64,000 nucleotides of DNA from Fimbriimonadaceae bacterium (GCA_023957775.1 JAMLGR010000012.1:1-64000); one strand, 5' to 3'; positions 7,659-15,690 are shown, numbered from the stretch's first letter. Numbers and translations are program-made. The notes: generated from the letters alone by a model not told the origin.

Positions 7659-9058
7659 CGCGGCGGCTGTTGCCGCTCGAGACGATCCGCGGTCTGGCGG
7701 GATTCGGCGGCGCGCAACGGGCGGATGGCTACGTGTTTCAACCGACCACGGTCGACGAGGCGCGCGAGGTCCTGGCTCTCGCGCGTGAAGCCGGGCGGCG
7801 CGTGGTGCTGCGCGGTTCGGGGCGTTCCTACGGCGATGCGGCGATCGCGCGCGAAGCGGTCGTCCTCGACCTGTGCGCGATGAACCAGGTGGTGGGTTGG
7901 GATCCAAGCACCGGGATTCTGGAGGCGGAGGCGGGGGCGACTCTGGGCGACGTGTGGAGGCGTTGCCTTCCCGACGGGTGGTGGCCGCCCGTGGTGTCGG
8001 GCACGATGTTCCCGACCCTGGGGGGAGCGCTCGCGATGAACATCCACGGCAAGAACGCCTACCGGGTGGGCACCCTGGGCGAGCACGTGCGCTCGATCGA
8101 CGTGCTGCCCACCGACGGGGGCGAGGTGGTGCGCCTCGGCCCTTCGGACTCCCTGTTTCACTCCGTGGTCTCCGGCGCGGGCCTGGCCGGGCTGATCGTG
8201 GGGGTCCGTCTACAGCTCAAGAAGGTGCCGAGCGGGGACGTGCGCGTGCGCGGGGTCTCGTGCTCGGGCTGGAAGGACCAGTTCGACGCCTTCGACCGGT
8301 ACCGCGAGGATGCGGACTACATGGTGAGCTGGATCGACTGTTTTGCGAGGGGGCACGCACGGGGCCGGGGGCTGTTCCACGCGGCGTGGTACGCGGAGGG
8401 CCCGTCCGCGACGTTGCTCGAAGCGCACCAGACCCTGCCCTCGAAGGTGCTCGGCGTGGTGCCCAAGTCGGAGACGTGGCGGTTCCTCAAGCTGCTGAAC
8501 CGGCGGGGGTGCATGCGCCTGGTCAACGCGGCCAAGCACGCGGCGGGGCGGATTTTCGAGCACGGGCGGGAGGGCCGGCAGAGTTTGGTGGCTTTCTCGT
8601 TCCTTCTCGATTACGTGCCGGGCTGGGAGCGCGCGTACGCGCCGGGCGGGTTCATCCAGGTCCAAACCTTCGTGCCCGCCGCCGAGGCGAGACGCGTGTT
8701 CGACGAGCAGATCCAGATGCAGCAGCGCGCGGGGCTGGAGTCCTTCCTGGGCGTGATGAAGCGCCACCGGGTGGACGAGTTCGCGCTCTCGCACGGCGTC
8801 GACGGCTACTCGTTGGCGCTCGACTTCAAGGTCACGCGTGCCAACCGGGCGCGCGTCGAAGCTCTTGCAGACGGGCTCCATAAGTCCGCGTTGGCAGCAG
8901 GCGGACGGTTCTACTTGGCCAAGGACACCGTGCTGGACGGCGCGGACTACCGCCTCTCCATTGGGGATGGGTTGGAGAGGCTGCACAAGGCAAGGGAACG
9001 ATTTGACCCGGACGGAATCCTGACCAGTGCGCAGGCGGAGAGGCTGGGGCTCTTGTAG
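7655..9058 (+). CDS. DprE1-like FAD-dependent decaprenylphosphoryl-ribose 2-oxidase
   Basis: The protein has 467 aa, close to the 461 of mycobacterial DprE1. It is a VAO-type FAD oxidoreductase: FAD-binding part about 20-190 with RGSGRSYGDAAI and SGTMFPTLGGALAMNIHGKN, then a substrate domain. His131 in N-I-H-G-K-N matches the FAD-contacting His132 of DprE1, and Lys423 in YLAKD matches Lys418. The residue matching Cys387, the site attacked by benzothiazinones, appears to be Ala388 (GYSLALDF). With DprE2 it should epimerise lipid-linked ribose to D-arabinofuranose. It starts at GTG within the previous stop (GTGA). A more general aldonolactone-type oxidase cannot be fully excluded. Confidence 0.83.
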   Translation: MTRRLLPLETIRGLAGFGGAQRADGYVFQPTTVDEAREVLALAREAGRRVVLRGSGRSYGDAAIAREAVVLDLCAMNQVVGWDPSTGILEAEAGATLGDVWRRCLPDGWWPPVVSGTMFPTLGGALAMNIHGKNAYRVGTLGEHVRSIDVLPTDGGEVVRLGPSDSLFHSVVSGAGLAGLIVGVRLQLKKVPSGDVRVRGVSCSGWKDQFDAFDRYREDADYMVSWIDCFARGHARGRGLFHAAWYAEGPSATLLEAHQTLPSKVLGVVPKSETWRFLKLLNRRGCMRLVNAAKHAAGRIFEHGREGRQSLVAFSFLLDYVPGWERAYAPGGFIQVQTFVPAAEARRVFDEQIQMQQRAGLESFLGVMKRHRVDEFALSHGVDGYSLALDFKVTRANRARVEALADGLHKSALAAGGRFYLAKDTVLDGADYRLSIGDGLERLHKARERFDPDGILTSAQAERLGLL

Positions 9059-9065
9059 CCCGGAT

Positions 9066-9140
9066 ACGCCCGTCGAGCAGGCGTGGCACGCGTGGTACTC
9101 GGGGTGGGCAATTCGGGTGCCACGCCCGCTCGACGGGCGT
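9066..9140. repeat. REPIN-like paired palindrome, copy 1
   Basis: The left arm (9066-9089) and right arm (9117-9140) are 24-nt inverted copies with one mismatch, reading GTGCCACGCC[C/T]GCTCGACG. Each arm also contains its own small palindrome around the sequence CGTCGAGC. The arms are separated by 27 nt. A second copy of the same design lies at 41604-41692. It lies between the dprE1-like gene and the nrnA promoter and may also end transcription of the glycan operon. Confidence 0.8.
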
Positions 9141-9170
9141 GCCGGGAAGGGGCCGACGGGCCCAATCCAG

Positions 9171-9208
9171 TAGAATGGGAGCCGATTTGAGCGTTTTCCC
9201 CCAGGAGA
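9171..9208 (+). promoter_or_regulatory. nrnA promoter -10 box and ribosome binding site
   Basis: TAGAAT at 9171-9176 fits a -10 box, and AGGAGA at 9203-9208 is a clear ribosome binding site ten bases before the ATG at 9219. This makes nrnA one of the few genes in the window with a conventional leader. Confidence 0.6.
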
Positions 9209-9218
9209 GTGCCCCGCG

Positions 9219-10196
9219 ATGAGCGTGGCCAAAAAGCTCGCACCCCAGTTTCAAGCGGAGTTGATGGGTGCGTCGTCCGTGTTGATCGGGACCCACCTGA
9301 ACCCCGACGGCGACGCGCTGGGCAGCGCGCTGGCCCTTTCGCACCTGCTCGATGGGATGGGGATCTACAACGAGGTGCTCAACCACCACCTGCCGCCGGC
9401 CAACCTCGAGTTCCTTCCCGGCGTGGGGCGCGTGCGGCAAGAGCCCAAGCGCGAGAAGTTCGATCTTTGCGTCGTGCTCGATCTCGATTCGACGGAGCGG
9501 CTGGGCAACGTCGAACCCTTCTTTGGGGCCTGCACGCGGCTGATCGTCGTCGACCACCACATCCCGCACGAGGCGCCGGGAGACCTTCGCATCGTGGATA
9601 CCGACGCCTCCGCGACCGCGGCGATCCTGACGGAGATGCTCTTGGAAATGGGGGCGGCGATCACCCCGGACATCGCGACGTGCCTGCTCACGGGGATCGT
9701 CACGGACACCGGCAGCTTCCGATTCCGCAACACCACGGTCGAGGCGCTGACCTTGGCGGCGCGCCTGTTGGAGCTGGGCGGAGACATCAACCTCGTGAGC
9801 GAGGAGATCTTCCAACGCAAGCCCCTTTCAAGCGCGCGGCTGCTTGGCTTCATGCTCGAGCGGATGGTGCTCGAGGCCGACGACCGGATCGCCTACTCGG
9901 TGCTGGACTTCAACGACTTCGAGGTCACCGGGGCGCGGGACGAGAACACCGAGGGGTTCGTGAACGAACTGCTTTCCATCCGCACGGTTCAAATCGCCGC
10001 CCTCATTCGGGAGCCCAAACCGGGTCGCATCCGGGTGAGCCTGCGCTCGCGCGGCGAGTTCGACATCGCCGAGGTCGCGCGCCAGTTCGGCGGCGGCGGG
10101 CACAAGAACGCGGCCGGATGCGCGTTCGACGGCAATCCGGAGGACGCGGTGACCGGCTTGGTTCCGAGGTTGCGCGCATGCTTGGAATCCTCCTGA
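9219..10196 (+). CDS. nrnA: DHH/DHHA1 phosphoesterase, bifunctional oligoribonuclease/PAP phosphatase NrnA
   Basis: The protein has 325 aa, normal for NrnA, which degrades 2-4 nt RNAs and dephosphorylates 3'-phosphoadenosine 5'-phosphate in the cytoplasm. Metal-binding motifs occur in order: HLNPDGDALGS (about residue 27), the LDLDSTERLG block, VVDHH (DHH motif, about 112), DTDASATA, and the C-terminal DHHA1 motif GGGGHKNAAG (about 290). It overlaps truB by 19 bases; nrnA-truB adjacency is common, often with rbfA upstream, which is absent here. Confidence 0.93.
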   Translation: MSVAKKLAPQFQAELMGASSVLIGTHLNPDGDALGSALALSHLLDGMGIYNEVLNHHLPPANLEFLPGVGRVRQEPKREKFDLCVVLDLDSTERLGNVEPFFGACTRLIVVDHHIPHEAPGDLRIVDTDASATAAILTEMLLEMGAAITPDIATCLLTGIVTDTGSFRFRNTTVEALTLAARLLELGGDINLVSEEIFQRKPLSSARLLGFMLERMVLEADDRIAYSVLDFNDFEVTGARDENTEGFVNELLSIRTVQIAALIREPKPGRIRVSLRSRGEFDIAEVARQFGGGGHKNAAGCAFDGNPEDAVTGLVPRLRACLESS

Positions 10197-11044
10197 TCGA
10201 CAAGCCTCTGGGCATCACCTCGCACGACGTGGTCAACACCGTGCGGCGCCGTTTCGGGACGCGACGCGTGGGGCACGCCGGAACGTTGGACCCGCTGGGC
10301 ACGGGGCTGCTGGTCGTGGCGGTGGGTCCGGCCACGCGGTTCCTGCAGTACCTCCCGCTCGAACCGAAGGAGTACGACGCCCACGTCACCTTTGGGCGCG
10401 CCACCAACACCCAGGACGCCGAGGGCGAGATCGTCTCCGAAGCCCCGGTGCCCGAGGAGTTGGAGCAGCGCCTGGTCGAGGTCTTGCCGAACTTCGTCGG
10501 GGCGATCCGGCAGTTGCCGCCGATGTTCAGCGCGGTCAAGAAGGCGGGGAAGCCCCTCTATGTCTACGCGAGGAAGGGCGAGGAGGTGGAGCGCGCGACC
10601 CGCGAGGTCTACATCGAAGCGATCGACCTGCTGGAGGTCGTCGGGGAGGTCGCGCACCTTCGGGTGGTTTGCTCCGGCGGGACGTACATTCGGACGCTGG
10701 CCCACGACGTTGGGGAAGCGGTCGGCTGTGGGGCTTTCCTCTCATCGCTCAACCGAACGGGCGTCGGACGGTTTAAGCTGGAAGGAGCCGTGAAGCTCGA
10801 CGATGCGGGCCCCGAGCACCTCCTGCCCCTGCGGGAGGCGCTGGATCCGATGCCGGTGATCGAACTCGATTCGCACCGAGTCGCCCACGTGCGCGAGGGA
10901 CGCCAAGTCGGCATCCGCCCTTCGCCGGCCGAGCCCCGGGTCGCCGTGGCGACTCCCGACGGCGACGTGTTCGGCATCGCAAAGGTGTTTGGCCCCTTGC
11001 TCCAACCGGAGGTCGTGATCCCCTCGGAGGTCGCTGCTCCGTGA
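10178..11044 (+). CDS. truB: tRNA pseudouridine-55 synthase
   Basis: The protein has 288 aa. TruB converts U55 in the T-loop of most tRNAs to pseudouridine. The catalytic Asp is in GHAGTLDPLGTG (about residue 37). The N-terminal LLIDKPLGITSHDVV, the substrate-loop FGRATNTQDAEGE, and GTYIRTLAHDVGE are all family blocks. The ATG at 10178 lies inside nrnA and is supported by the canonical first residues (MLGILLIDKP). The C-terminal extension is short, with a possible PUA-like remnant. The stop overlaps the next gene by GTGA. Confidence 0.96.
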   Translation: MLGILLIDKPLGITSHDVVNTVRRRFGTRRVGHAGTLDPLGTGLLVVAVGPATRFLQYLPLEPKEYDAHVTFGRATNTQDAEGEIVSEAPVPEELEQRLVEVLPNFVGAIRQLPPMFSAVKKAGKPLYVYARKGEEVERATREVYIEAIDLLEVVGEVAHLRVVCSGGTYIRTLAHDVGEAVGCGAFLSSLNRTGVGRFKLEGAVKLDDAGPEHLLPLREALDPMPVIELDSHRVAHVREGRQVGIRPSPAEPRVAVATPDGDVFGIAKVFGPLLQPEVVIPSEVAAP

Positions 11045-11505
11045 TTGCCTTTGAGCACGGGGTGCGGCGCAAGCTGCTGCTGGGGCAGTTCCTCTGGTTT
11101 GCCCTTTGGGTTGCGATCACGGTGACCGCGCTGTTCCTTCATCCGGACCCGAGCGGCCATGGCACGCACACCCAGTTGGGATTGCCCCCTTGCCCTTCGG
11201 TGCTCGTGATGGGGCGGCCGTGTCCGGGGTGCGGGCTCACGACGAGTTGGACGGCCACGGTGCACGGCGATCTCGGAGCGGCGTGGCGCGCGAACCCTCT
11301 CGGCTCCTTGCTCTATTTCGGGTTCACCGTGAGCGCGTTCCTTTCGCTCTACGGGTTTGTCCGGCGCGCGCGTTTGGACCTTTCCGGCAAGCGGTTCAAC
11401 CAGTTGGCGGTGGCCCTGCTGGTCGGTTATCTCGCGTTCGGCGCGTACCGTTTCGTCACCGCGCGGGACTACTCGGTTGGGCCGATGGTCGTTCGAGGCC
11501 GCTGA
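11041..11505 (+). CDS. DUF2752 membrane protein
   Basis: The protein has 154 aa with three predicted membrane spans (about 15-36, 91-113 and 122-142). The signature CPGCGLTTSW (around residue 60) defines DUF2752, a small membrane family of unknown function found in Bacteroidetes, Planctomycetes, Armatimonadetes and actinobacteria. The paired cysteines suggest metal or redox chemistry, but this is not established. Start GTG overlaps truB's stop, so it is cotranslated with truB without an obvious functional link. Its 3' end overlaps by 50 bases the 3' end of the convergent gene at 11456, which is unusual and may mean that the last residues are not conserved. Confidence 0.8.
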   Translation: MIAFEHGVRRKLLLGQFLWFALWVAITVTALFLHPDPSGHGTHTQLGLPPCPSVLVMGRPCPGCGLTTSWTATVHGDLGAAWRANPLGSLLYFGFTVSAFLSLYGFVRRARLDLSGKRFNQLAVALLVGYLAFGAYRFVTARDYSVGPMVVRGR

Positions 11506-12493
11506 ACAGCTCGTCGAGGCTCCTCACCGCGAAGAGCGAGGGAGACCCGCCCGTGTGCCAGAAGAGCGTGCGGCCGGGCAGTTCTCCCCGCTTGGCCAGA
11601 TCGAGGACGCCGGCGAACGCCTTGCCCGAGTAGACGGGGTCGAGGAAGATCCCTTCGCTGCGGGCGAGTTCGAGGATCGCAGCATTCCCTTCGGCGCTGG
11701 GCACGGCGTAACCCGGACCCACCCAGTCGAGGCGTAGGTCAAAGTCCTCGGGGCGCACGTTGCGCTGCTCGCCTAGGAGCGCGTCGAGCCCGGTGCAAAG
11801 CTCGGCGAACTCTTGGGGCAGTTCGGGTTCGGGGTCGGCGCTGATCCCGATCACCTGCGTGGGCAGCCCGTGGTACGCGTAGGTGAGCCCGGAGTGGGTG
11901 CTTCCGCTGGAGCTGGCCACGACGATGGCGTCGAAGGGCCCGGCCTGCGAGTTCAGCTCCTCGGCGGCCTTGAGGAACCCGTACGCGCCGAGCGGGGAGG
12001 AGCCCCCGATGGGAATGCGGTAGACGCGGTGCCCCTCCGCCTCGTACTCGAGGGCGAGGGCTTCGGCGTGGTCGTAGAGGGCCTCCCACGTGCCGTCGGG
12101 ATGGTGGCGAACGTCGACGCCCAAGATCTGGTCCACGAGCGCGTTGCCCCCGTCGGGGGGCAGGTGGATGTCGGGCGGCTTGCCGGCGGCGCCGTCGTAG
12201 GGCTTGTCCATGACCGCGGCCCCGCACCGCAGGCCGAAGCGCGAGCACGCGCCGCCCAGTTGGCGCACGAAGTTCGATTGCGCGGACCCGCAGGACGTGA
12301 CGGCATCGGCACCCTGGTCCAGCGCGGCGGCGATGAGATACTCGAGCTTGCGCCCCTTGTTGCCGCCCAGGGCGAACCCGGTGAGGTCGTCCCGCTTGAT
12401 CCACAGTTCGATGCCCAGCTTCTCGGACATCCGGTCCAATCGGTGGACCGGAGTGGGCGCCTGGATGAGGTCGACCTTGCGGGGAGGGGGCAT
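11456..12493 (-). CDS. D-cysteine desulfhydrase / ACC deaminase-family PLP enzyme
   Basis: The protein has 345 aa. It is a fold-type II PLP enzyme of the family that includes D-cysteine desulfhydrase (D-cysteine to pyruvate, sulfide and ammonia) and 1-aminocyclopropane-1-carboxylate deaminase. The Schiff-base lysine is Lys46 in GGNKGRKLEYL; CGSAQSNFVRQ binds the carboxylate and SSSGSTHSGL the phosphate. Substrate-specificity residues cannot be decided by eye, so DcyD is only the more likely of the two. ATG at 12493 has a TACAAT box (12501-12506, minus strand) seven bases upstream, pointing to a leaderless mRNA. The last 50 bases overlap the DUF2752 gene tail to tail. Confidence 0.85.
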   Translation of the reverse strand: MPPPRKVDLIQAPTPVHRLDRMSEKLGIELWIKRDDLTGFALGGNKGRKLEYLIAAALDQGADAVTSCGSAQSNFVRQLGGACSRFGLRCGAAVMDKPYDGAAGKPPDIHLPPDGGNALVDQILGVDVRHHPDGTWEALYDHAEALALEYEAEGHRVYRIPIGGSSPLGAYGFLKAAEELNSQAGPFDAIVVASSSGSTHSGLTYAYHGLPTQVIGISADPEPELPQEFAELCTGLDALLGEQRNVRPEDFDLRLDWVGPGYAVPSAEGNAAILELARSEGIFLDPVYSGKAFAGVLDLAKRGELPGRTLFWHTGGSPSLFAVRSLDELFSGLERPSAQPSSPAR

Positions 12494-12500
12494 GAAGGCA

Positions 12501-12528
12501 ATTGTACTTGGCCCGAGGCTTGCATAAT
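12501..12528. promoter_or_regulatory. Divergent -10 boxes for two leaderless genes
   Basis: TACAAT on the minus strand (12506-12501) lies seven bases before the ATG of the PLP enzyme at 12493. CATAAT on the plus strand (12523-12528) lies six bases before the ATG at 12535. Neither gene has a ribosome binding site in the remaining space. Confidence 0.55.
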
Positions 12529-12534
12529 GCCCGT

Positions 12535-13050
12535 ATGACGACGCGGAAGAAGGTCGGAATCGGGTGTCTGGTCGTCGTGGTCGCGCTCGGCGTCTGGCTG
12601 GGACCGACGCTTTTCGACTTGAGGGACTACATCGGCACGGCCATCGCGCCCCAGAAGATGCGCGAGTACGAGGGATCCAACGTCGACAACCTCAAGGCGA
12701 TCCACACGGCCCTCACCCTGTACGAGGAGAGCGAGGGCCAGTTCCCCGAGGGCGAGGGTTGGATGGACGCGATCGCGAACCGCATCCGCACCAGCGACTT
12801 GAGCGAAGAGGAGGCGTCGAAGAAGCTGCGCGACCCCGCGCGTTCGAAGAGCCCCGAGGAGTACGGCTACGCGCTGAACGACGCGGCCGCCGGCAAGTAC
12901 CACGAGGACGTGCCCGACCCTTCGAAGACCCCTCTGGTGTTTCTCACGTCCGACATGAAGCGCGGCGTGCACGGGGACCCGTCCAAGATCGGCATCCAGC
13001 CCAAAGGGCGGGCCTACGGGATCGCGGTCGACGGAACGATCCTGAAGTAG
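12535..13050 (+). CDS. Small membrane-anchored protein, pseudopilin C-domain-like
   Basis: The protein has 171 aa: a short basic N-terminus (MTTRKKVG), one hydrophobic segment (CLVVVVALGVWLGPTLFDL, about residues 11-29) and an exported domain. The segment NLKAIHTALTLYEESEGQFPEGEGW resembles the long helix and first loop of pseudopilin-like proteins that sample at intervals, and the C-terminus IQPKGRAYGIAVDGTILK resembles the last strand of such proteins. The prepilin cleavage motif (G-F-T-x-x-E) is absent, so it is not a true prepilin. An upstream in-frame start at 12502 is possible, but ATG 12535 fits the -10 position. Function unknown. Confidence 0.65.
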   Translation: MTTRKKVGIGCLVVVVALGVWLGPTLFDLRDYIGTAIAPQKMREYEGSNVDNLKAIHTALTLYEESEGQFPEGEGWMDAIANRIRTSDLSEEEASKKLRDPARSKSPEEYGYALNDAAAGKYHEDVPDPSKTPLVFLTSDMKRGVHGDPSKIGIQPKGRAYGIAVDGTILK

Positions 13051-13066
13051 GGGAAGCCCTCGCCGG

Positions 13067-13072
13067 TATAAT
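13067..13072 (+). promoter_or_regulatory. TATAAT -10 box of the E1 dehydrogenase gene
   Basis: A perfect TATAAT hexamer lies 16 bases after the stop of the preceding gene and 62 bases before the ATG at 13135. A GAGG at about 13120-13123 may help ribosome binding. This would give a leader of about 55 nt. Confidence 0.6.
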
Positions 13073-13134
13073 GGAAGTTCCGTGCGCTTGGCGCGCGGAG
13101 CACCCCGAAATCAGACAACGAGGTCTCATTTATC

Positions 13135-15099
13135 ATGTCCGCGATTCCCGCCAACAAGTCCTACAACAAGCTCGATCTCCTGCGTTTGATGCTCCTCAGC
13201 CGTGAAGGCGACCGTCGCGAGGGGATCCTGCTCCGACAGAGCAAGGGCTGGTTCCACATCGGCGGGACGGGCCACGAGGCGATCGGCGCGCTCTCCTTCG
13301 TGTTGCGGCCGGACGACGTGCTCTTTCCGCACTACCGCGACCGCGCCCTCATGCTCACGCGCGGCCTCACGACCGCCGAGCTCGCGCTCGCCTACTTCGG
13401 CAAACGGGACTCGGGCTCCGGCGGGCGCCAGATGCCGGGCCACTACAGCAACAAGGACCTCAACGTCTTCAGCGTCAGTTCGCCCACTGGTGGATCGCTG
13501 CTGCCGGCGGTCGGGACCGCGTGGGGCATGAAGCTCTCCGGGACGGACTCCCTGGTGGTCACCAGCATCGGCGACGCGGCTTCCCGCCAAGGCGAGTTCT
13601 ACGAGGCCGTGGCCTTCGCGATGCAGGAGAAGCTGCCGGCGATCTTCCTGGTGGAGGACAACCGCTACGGCATCTCGACGCCCACCGAGAAGTTTCTCGC
13701 CTTCCGATTCGGGCTGTTCGACGAGCGAAACGTGGTCCGCGTGGACGCGCACTACCCGGACAAGGTCTTCGAGGTCGGCGCGGCGGCTGCGGCCAAGGCG
13801 CGCGCGGGCGACGGCCCCACGATTCTCTGGTGCGAGTTGGACCGGTTGTCAAGCCACAGCAGCTCGGACGACCACCGCATCTACCGCGAGCCCGAGGACA
13901 TCGCCGAGATGGAGGCCCGGGACCCAATCAAGCTGCTCGCCGAGGAGTTGATGGCGTCGGGCGATCTCACCGAGGACGTGTGGCAGGAGATGCGCGACGA
14001 GGTCGTGCAGCTCGTGGATGCCGAGTACCTCAAAGCGGAGAAGGCAACGGACCCGCGGGCGGACGAGGTGTATCTCCACAACTTCGGCGAGGAAGTGCCC
14101 GCGGAGAGGCCCCCGATCACCACGGGGCGCCAGACCATGGTCGCCGCGATTAACTCGACCCTTCACAAGGCGCTTGAGAACGACCCGAAGGTGGTCATGT
14201 TCGGCGAAGACATCGAGGACCCGAAGGGCGGCGTGTTCGGTCTTACCAAGGGGCTCTCCGACGCGTTCCCCAACCAGGTCTTCAACTCGCCGTTGGCCGA
14301 GGCCACGATCGTCGGGACCGCGGTCGGCATGGCCGCCTACGGCATGCGCCCGGTGTTCGAGGTCCAGTTCATCGACTTCATCAACCCGGCGTGGAACCAG
14401 ATCATGACGAACCTCTCCACGCTGCGGTGGCGGACGTTCGGAAAGTGGAAGTGTCCGTGTGTGATCTACTGCCCGTACGGCGCGTACCTGCCCGGCGGCT
14501 CGCTCTGGCACAGCCAGGCGAACGAGGCGTTGCTGGCCCACGTGCCCGGTGTACGCATCGCGATCCCGTCGACGCCCGAGGATGCCGCGGGGCTATTCTG
14601 GAGCGCGATCCACGGCGACGACCCCACGTTCATCTTGATTCCGAAGCACATCTTCCGCAAGAACGTGGAGGTGGACCACGTGGAGGCCGTTCCGTTCGGC
14701 AAGGCGCGCACCGTGCGCGAGGGTTCGGACGTGACGCTCGTGACGTGGGGCAACTGCGTCGAACTTGCCGAAGAGGTCGCCCAGAAGCTCGCCGACGAGG
14801 TCGACATCGAGATTCTGGATCTGCGGACGATCGTGCCGTGCGACTACGAGGCCATCGCCGCCTCGCTCGAGAAGACGGGTCGATTGGTCGTGGTGCACGA
14901 GGATCTCAAGACGTGCGGTTTCGGGCAGGCGATCCTGGGCGAGATGACGCGGGTCCCGGAGCGGTGGAACCTGTTCCTCTCACCCCCGCAGTTGGTGGCA
15001 CGCGAAGACGTGCACATCGGCTACAACCCGATCTACGAGTACGCGGCGCTGCCGAGCGCGGACGAGGTGATCGCCGCCGTCCGCGTCACGATGGAATAG
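13135..15099 (+). CDS. 2-oxoacid dehydrogenase E1, alpha-beta fusion
   Basis: The protein has 654 aa. It is a thiamine-diphosphate E1 with the alpha and beta subunits fused: the alpha half (about 1-310) carries HIGGTGHEAIG, the ThDP motif GDAASRQGEFYEA...EDN and a Ser-rich regulatory loop (SSHSSSDDHRIYR); the beta half (about 325-654) carries VVMFGEDIEDPKGGVFG, FNSPLAEATIVG and RTIVPCDYEAI. Such fusions act on branched-chain 2-oxoacids or pyruvate, with separate E2 and E3, none of which is nearby. The first subunit resembles branched-chain E1 most closely, but the substrate is uncertain. A heptamer repeat starts just after its stop. Confidence 0.9.
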   Translation: MSAIPANKSYNKLDLLRLMLLSREGDRREGILLRQSKGWFHIGGTGHEAIGALSFVLRPDDVLFPHYRDRALMLTRGLTTAELALAYFGKRDSGSGGRQMPGHYSNKDLNVFSVSSPTGGSLLPAVGTAWGMKLSGTDSLVVTSIGDAASRQGEFYEAVAFAMQEKLPAIFLVEDNRYGISTPTEKFLAFRFGLFDERNVVRVDAHYPDKVFEVGAAAAAKARAGDGPTILWCELDRLSSHSSSDDHRIYREPEDIAEMEARDPIKLLAEELMASGDLTEDVWQEMRDEVVQLVDAEYLKAEKATDPRADEVYLHNFGEEVPAERPPITTGRQTMVAAINSTLHKALENDPKVVMFGEDIEDPKGGVFGLTKGLSDAFPNQVFNSPLAEATIVGTAVGMAAYGMRPVFEVQFIDFINPAWNQIMTNLSTLRWRTFGKWKCPCVIYCPYGAYLPGGSLWHSQANEALLAHVPGVRIAIPSTPEDAAGLFWSAIHGDDPTFILIPKHIFRKNVEVDHVEAVPFGKARTVREGSDVTLVTWGNCVELAEEVAQKLADEVDIEILDLRTIVPCDYEAIAASLEKTGRLVVVHEDLKTCGFGQAILGEMTRVPERWNLFLSPPQLVAREDVHIGYNPIYEYAALPSADEVIAAVRVTME

Positions 15100-15105
15100 T
15101 TACGC

Positions 15106-15201
15106 GGTTTGTGGTTTGCGGTTTGCGGTTTGCGGTTTGTGGTTGGTGGTGGTTTGTGAACCCCTCGCCCCTCTGGGGGAGAGGGGGCAGGGGGTGAGGG
15201 G
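15106..15201. repeat. Heptamer array followed by C/G-rich inverted repeat between convergent genes
   Basis: Units of GGTTTGY (the complement of the ACCACAA family) run from 15106 to about 15140 and decay to 15158. They are followed at 15161-15201 by an inverted repeat that begins CCCCTCGCCCCTC and ends GGGGGTGAGGGG. The block separates the E1 gene from the convergent pseudopilin gene. The second part can fold and could terminate transcription from both sides. Confidence 0.7.
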
Positions 15202-15213
15202 CTGCGACCTTCC

Positions 15214-15564
15214 CTACGGCAGCACGTGCGGATTGGGGGCCTGTCCGCTCAGCGAGCACGTGGGTTCGGTGCCGATGTTCTGGATCGTGTAGGTCCCGCC
15301 GGCCGGGCACGTCGGCAGAGAGGTGCCCTTGATGTACGTGGGGACCAGGTCGCCTGCGACCACGGGGTCGCCGGTGCCCTTGTTGAACTCCATTGCGAAC
15401 TGCTCTTTGGCGCCCGAGATGGCGCGAAGCTGCGAGATGCACGTCTTCTGCTGCGACCGGGAGCGCGTTCCGACCCACTGCGGCACGGCGATCGCAAGCA
15501 GGATCCCGATGATCAGCACGACGATCATGATCTCGACTAGGGTGAAGGCTTTTCTTCGGCGCAT
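15214..15564 (-). CDS. Type IV pilin-like protein (pseudopilin, PilA/GspG type)
   Basis: The protein has 116 aa from the ATG at 15564, chosen because it leaves a short basic leader MRRRKA and has GGGAG about six bases upstream. The prepilin signal is clear: cleavage would precede F-T-L-V-E-I, with Glu at mature position 5, then a hydrophobic helix (IMIVVLIIGILLAIAVPQW). The exported domain is short and has three cysteines, two of which could form a C-terminal disulfide loop (TCPAGG...TCSLSG). It needs a prepilin peptidase and assembly ATPase encoded elsewhere. It is monocistronic; a heptamer array lies upstream. Confidence 0.9.
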   Translation of the reverse strand: MRRRKAFTLVEIMIVVLIIGILLAIAVPQWVGTRSRSQQKTCISQLRAISGAKEQFAMEFNKGTGDPVVAGDLVPTYIKGTSLPTCPAGGTYTIQNIGTEPTCSLSGQAPNPHVLP

Positions 15565-15623
15565 GGATGACTCCCGTGGGGGTTGTTCCATACCGTGCGG
15601 GCGCAAATGCCGGTAGAAGGGAT

Positions 15624-15690
15624 GGGACGGGAATCGGGAGACGGGAATCGGGAGACGGGAATCGGGAGACGGGAATCGGGAATCGGGGGG
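15624..15690. repeat. 7-bp tandem repeat array (GGGAATC/GGGAGAC)
   Basis: Alternating heptamers GGGAATC and GGGAGAC, eight units or so, fill the space between the pseudopilin start region and the sdhC stop at 15692. An identical type of array lies at 21573-21680. Confidence 0.9.

Noticed and set aside
15106-15201. CRISPR array
   Set aside because: The repeats are 7-bp tandem units with no spacers. None of the repeat blocks in the window has CRISPR spacing, and no cas gene is present.
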